From positions 1 through 64,000 of the forward strand of contig CAZTCJ010000002.1 of NCBI GenBank assembly GCA_964612085.1: a DNA stretch of 64,000 nucleotides, given 5' to 3'. The position numbers were made by a program, and so were the translations under genes. Source of the stretch: CAZTCJ01 sp964612085 (lineage in GTDB: Bacteria > Pseudomonadota > Alphaproteobacteria > JAJFIK01). This document shows positions 61,697 to 64,000 of the stretch, in pieces. Position 1 is the stretch's first letter, and each line of letters starts with the position of its first letter. Under the pieces are notes generated by a model. That model was given only the letters and a program-made list of their open reading frames with translations, did not search any database and was not told where the DNA came from.

Positions 61697-62212
61697 ATGT
61701 CGGATACAGACCCTTCCTGGCCCTCAGGCGTCGAAAATGAAGAGACGGCCGGCACTGCTTGCGAAAGCCAGGCGGACCGTGAGCATTATACGATCACGCA
61801 ACTTGCCGAGGCCTTCGGGGTCACGCCCCGCGCCATGCGCTTTTATGAATCGAAGGGCCTGATCCATCCGGCCCGCAAAGGACAGGCCCGGGTTTATGGC
61901 CGCCGTGACAGGGCGCGGCTGTCGCTCATTCTGCGCGCCAAACGCCTTGGTTTCTCTTTAGCGGAAATCAAGGAAATGCTGGACCTTTACGATCTCAATG
62001 ACGGTCAGACCGCACAATTGCGCCACGCTCTGTCGAAGTTTCAGGAGCGCATCGCGATTTTGAAAAGTCAGCGTCAGGATATCGATGATGCCATTGGCGA
62101 GCTTGAGGCGGGCTGCGAAGCTTTCGAGCGCATGCTTGAGAACAGTGCCGAGCCCGACAAGCGCGTGAATGTGATTGGCTTCGCCGTGGCGCCGCCCGGT
62201 GCGGCCCCTTAA
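61697..62212 (+). CDS. LiuR-like MerR-family regulator
   Basis: A 171-residue MerR family regulator. The HTH is YTITQLAEAFGVTPRAMRFYE followed by GLIHPARKGQARVYGRRDRARLSLI and a dimerisation coiled coil (LRHALSKFQERIAILKSQ). The sequence and the following acyl-CoA dehydrogenase fit LiuR, which controls branched-chain amino acid and short-chain acyl-CoA degradation. Autoregulation is likely given the palindrome. GTG 61667 is an alternative start, but ATG 61697 follows GGGAAATCC. Confidence 0.85.
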   Translation: MSDTDPSWPSGVENEETAGTACESQADREHYTITQLAEAFGVTPRAMRFYESKGLIHPARKGQARVYGRRDRARLSLILRAKRLGFSLAEIKEMLDLYDLNDGQTAQLRHALSKFQERIAILKSQRQDIDDAIGELEAGCEAFERMLENSAEPDKRVNVIGFAVAPPGAAP

Positions 62213-62290
62213 AGTGTCGAGGGTTTCTTAAACGCCGGAAAGGCGCGGCCGGGGGTCTTCCCGGTACGGATGATATGAGGATGCGGTTTC

Positions 62291-64000
62291 ATGGCTGTCT
62301 ATCAAGCGCCCGTCGAGGATATGCGGTTTATCCTCAATGACCTGTTGAACATCGAGAAATATTCCAACCTCAAAGGCTTCGCCGACGCGCCCTCCGACGT
62401 GGTCGATGCCATTCTGAACGAAGGGGCGAAGATTTCCGAAGAGGTTCTGGCGCCCTTGAACGAAGTGGGCGACCGCCAGGGCTGCGCTTACGACACCGCC
62501 ACCCATGCGGTGAAAACGCCGGACGGCTTTCCCGATGCCTACAAGACTTTCGCGGAAGGCGGCTGGGTCGGTCTGACCTCCGAGCCCGATTACGGCGGGC
62601 AGGGGCTCCCGGCGGTGCTCGGCGTTGCGTTCAATGAAATGGTGTCGTCCGCCAATATGGCGTTCGGCATGTATCCCGGCCTCAGCCACGGCGCCTATTC
62701 GGCCCTGCTTCATCACGGCTCTGACGATCAGAAAACAACCTATCTGCCGAAGATCATTTCCGGCGAATGGTCCGGCACCATGAATCTGACCGAGCCCCAA
62801 TGCGGCACGGATTTGGGTTTGATCCGCACCAAGGCAGAACCGCAAGCGGATGGCAGCTACAAGATCACCGGCACCAAGATCTGGATTTCTGGTGGCGAGC
62901 AGGATCTGACCGAGAACACCGTGCATCTGGTCCTGGCCCGGATCACCGATGGGCCGGAAGGCATCAAGGGCATCTCGCTGTTCGTGGTGCCAAAATTCCT
63001 CGTCAATGAGGACGGTTCGCTGGGCGAGCGCAATGGCGTCCATTGCGGCGGCCTTGAGCACAAGATGGGCATTCACGGCAATGCCACCTGCGTCATGAAT
63101 TACGAAGGTGCGACCGGTTATCTGGTGGGCGAGGAACACAAAGGCATGCGCGCCATGTTCACCATGATGAACGAAGCGCGCCTGGGCGTCGGCCTGCAGG
63201 GCCTGTCCATTTCCGAAATCGCTTATCAGAACGCGCTGAATTTCGCCCTCGACCGCCGTCAGGGCCGCGCGCTCACCGGCGCCGCCGAACCGGACGAAGC
63301 CGCCGATCCGATCATCGTGCATCCGGATGTGCGCCGCATGCTGATGGATATCCGTACCTTCAACGAAGGGGCGCGGGCGTTGTTGTTCTGGACCGCCCTG
63401 TGGGGCGATCTGGAGCACAAGCTCGAAGACGATGATGCGCTGAAGGAAAAGGCCGGCGATTACATGGCGCTGTTCACGCCCATCATCAAAGCCTATTTCA
63501 CCGAACAGGGCTTCATGAACGCGGTCTGGGCCCAGCAGGTCCTGGGCGGCAGCGGCTTCACCCAGGACTATCCTTTGGAGCAGTTCGTCCGGGATGCCCG
63601 CATCACCCTGATCTATGAAGGCACCAACGGCATTCAGGCGCTCGATCTGGTGGGCCGCAAGCTGATGCAGAACGGCGGACGGGCGATCAACACCTTCTTT
63701 GCCGATGTCGATCAGGCGATTTCGGACGCCCAGGGCGATGCCGATCTGGCGCCGTTCGTCGAGGCGTTGAAGACCACGTCCGATCAGTTGCGCGACGCCA
63801 CCACCTGGTTCGCGGAAAACGCGCTGCAGGATTTCAATCACGCCGCCGCCGGGTCCATGGATTATCTGCGCCTCGCGGCACTGACCGCGCTCAGCTATAT
63901 CTGGCTGCAGATCGCGCGCGCTTCCAAGGCCCGCCTCGCCGAAGGCGTCGCCAACAAGGCCTATTACGAAACCAAACTCAAGACAGGGCGCTATTTCGTG
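62291..64000 (+). CDS. Acyl-CoA dehydrogenase (DmdC-like), 3' end outside the window
   Basis: 570 codons of a roughly 600-residue FAD acyl-CoA dehydrogenase; the frame is open at the edge. Features are the N-terminal extension (APVEDMRFILNDLLNIEKYS), the FAD-site NLTEPQCGTDLGLIRTKAEP, WISGGEQDLTENTVHLVLAR, the catalytic Glu near 443 in LIYEGTNGIQALDLVGRKL, and the C-terminal helical domain. The group with this long N-terminal part includes 3-methylmercaptopropionyl-CoA dehydrogenase (DmdC), although fatty or branched acyl-CoA is equally possible. Lies 78 bases after liuR, probably co-transcribed. Confidence 0.9.
   Translation, partial: MAVYQAPVEDMRFILNDLLNIEKYSNLKGFADAPSDVVDAILNEGAKISEEVLAPLNEVGDRQGCAYDTATHAVKTPDGFPDAYKTFAEGGWVGLTSEPDYGGQGLPAVLGVAFNEMVSSANMAFGMYPGLSHGAYSALLHHGSDDQKTTYLPKIISGEWSGTMNLTEPQCGTDLGLIRTKAEPQADGSYKITGTKIWISGGEQDLTENTVHLVLARITDGPEGIKGISLFVVPKFLVNEDGSLGERNGVHCGGLEHKMGIHGNATCVMNYEGATGYLVGEEHKGMRAMFTMMNEARLGVGLQGLSISEIAYQNALNFALDRRQGRALTGAAEPDEAADPIIVHPDVRRMLMDIRTFNEGARALLFWTALWGDLEHKLEDDDALKEKAGDYMALFTPIIKAYFTEQGFMNAVWAQQVLGGSGFTQDYPLEQFVRDARITLIYEGTNGIQALDLVGRKLMQNGGRAINTFFADVDQAISDAQGDADLAPFVEALKTTSDQLRDATTWFAENALQDFNHAAAGSMDYLRLAALTALSYIWLQIARASKARLAEGVANKAYYETKLKTGRYFV

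Noticed and set aside
1..64000. tRNA, rRNA, CRISPR, prophage or insertion sequence
   Set aside because: None was found on reading intergenic regions and translated genes; small tRNAs could still be missed without a computed search.

Overview
The window is a GC-rich, gene-dense chromosomal segment that reads as an alphaproteobacterium. Pointers are a class I lysyl-tRNA synthetase, a PodJ-like polarity factor, a LiuR-type MerR regulator beside an acyl-CoA dehydrogenase, the ligase-associated repair genes (Lhr-Core, PdeM, exonuclease, cisplatin-type ligase), and an intergenic palindrome beginning TAGAGCGTTTTC of the kind common in Rhizobiales-like genomes. The order is not certain. I saw no tRNA or rRNA gene, CRISPR array, prophage or insertion sequence.

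Layout. 1-9.3 kb: a prkA kinase gene broken by in-frame stops at the window edge, a long non-coding gap with palindromes, a GNAT gene, a leftward run (DinG-like helicase, TerB-like, sterol desaturase-like, SixA) and lysK. 9.4-14 kb: a TPR protein, DUF952, pyrD, a MATE exporter overlapping pyrD antisense, and a histone-deacetylase-like enzyme. 14-18.2 kb: a DUF2256 mini-gene, a secreted CAP/RTX protein, a photolyase whose only well-placed start codon is ATC, and a renalase-like flavoprotein. 18.2-26.2 kb: a Rieske protein divergent from a SufR-like Fe-S regulator with mirrored leaders, two hotdog thioesterases, an FMO-TetR-MDR set and a membrane-anchored receiver protein. 26.1-31 kb: an intergenic repeat that supplies the stop codons of both flanking genes, ligase plus exonuclease, a saccharopine-dehydrogenase-like gene, rpmJ and an AT-rich patch with a 62-residue protein gene. 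31-40.6 kb: lytic transglycosylase, solute-binding protein, DUF3011 lipoprotein, TonB-dependent receptor, hisI and a sulfotransferase with a long tail.

40.6-47.2 kb is the most unusual part. A leftward operon encodes a TPP-dependent enzyme with an N-terminal Rieske domain, two mini membrane proteins, a ferric-reductase-like membrane domain fused to a Rieske domain, a membrane-anchored Cys-motif protein and a truncated haemoglobin. Divergently transcribed is a Rieske domain fused to a glutamate-synthase-type FMN/Fe-S domain. Three different catalytic or membrane modules each joined to a Rieske cluster suggest an uncharacterised membrane-linked redox system.

47.2-64 kb: an XRE regulator with an 18-bp palindrome upstream, a conserved hypothetical protein, an outer-membrane protein, a lone motA, an MFS transporter, lhr-pdeM (second half of the repair system whose ligase and exonuclease lie at 26-29 kb), DUF3429, TIGR02186-TauE, a PodJ-like protein, and LiuR with an acyl-CoA dehydrogenase running off the end. 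The LiuR palindrome TGACG-N4-CGTCA recurs twice upstream of the TonB-dependent receptor.
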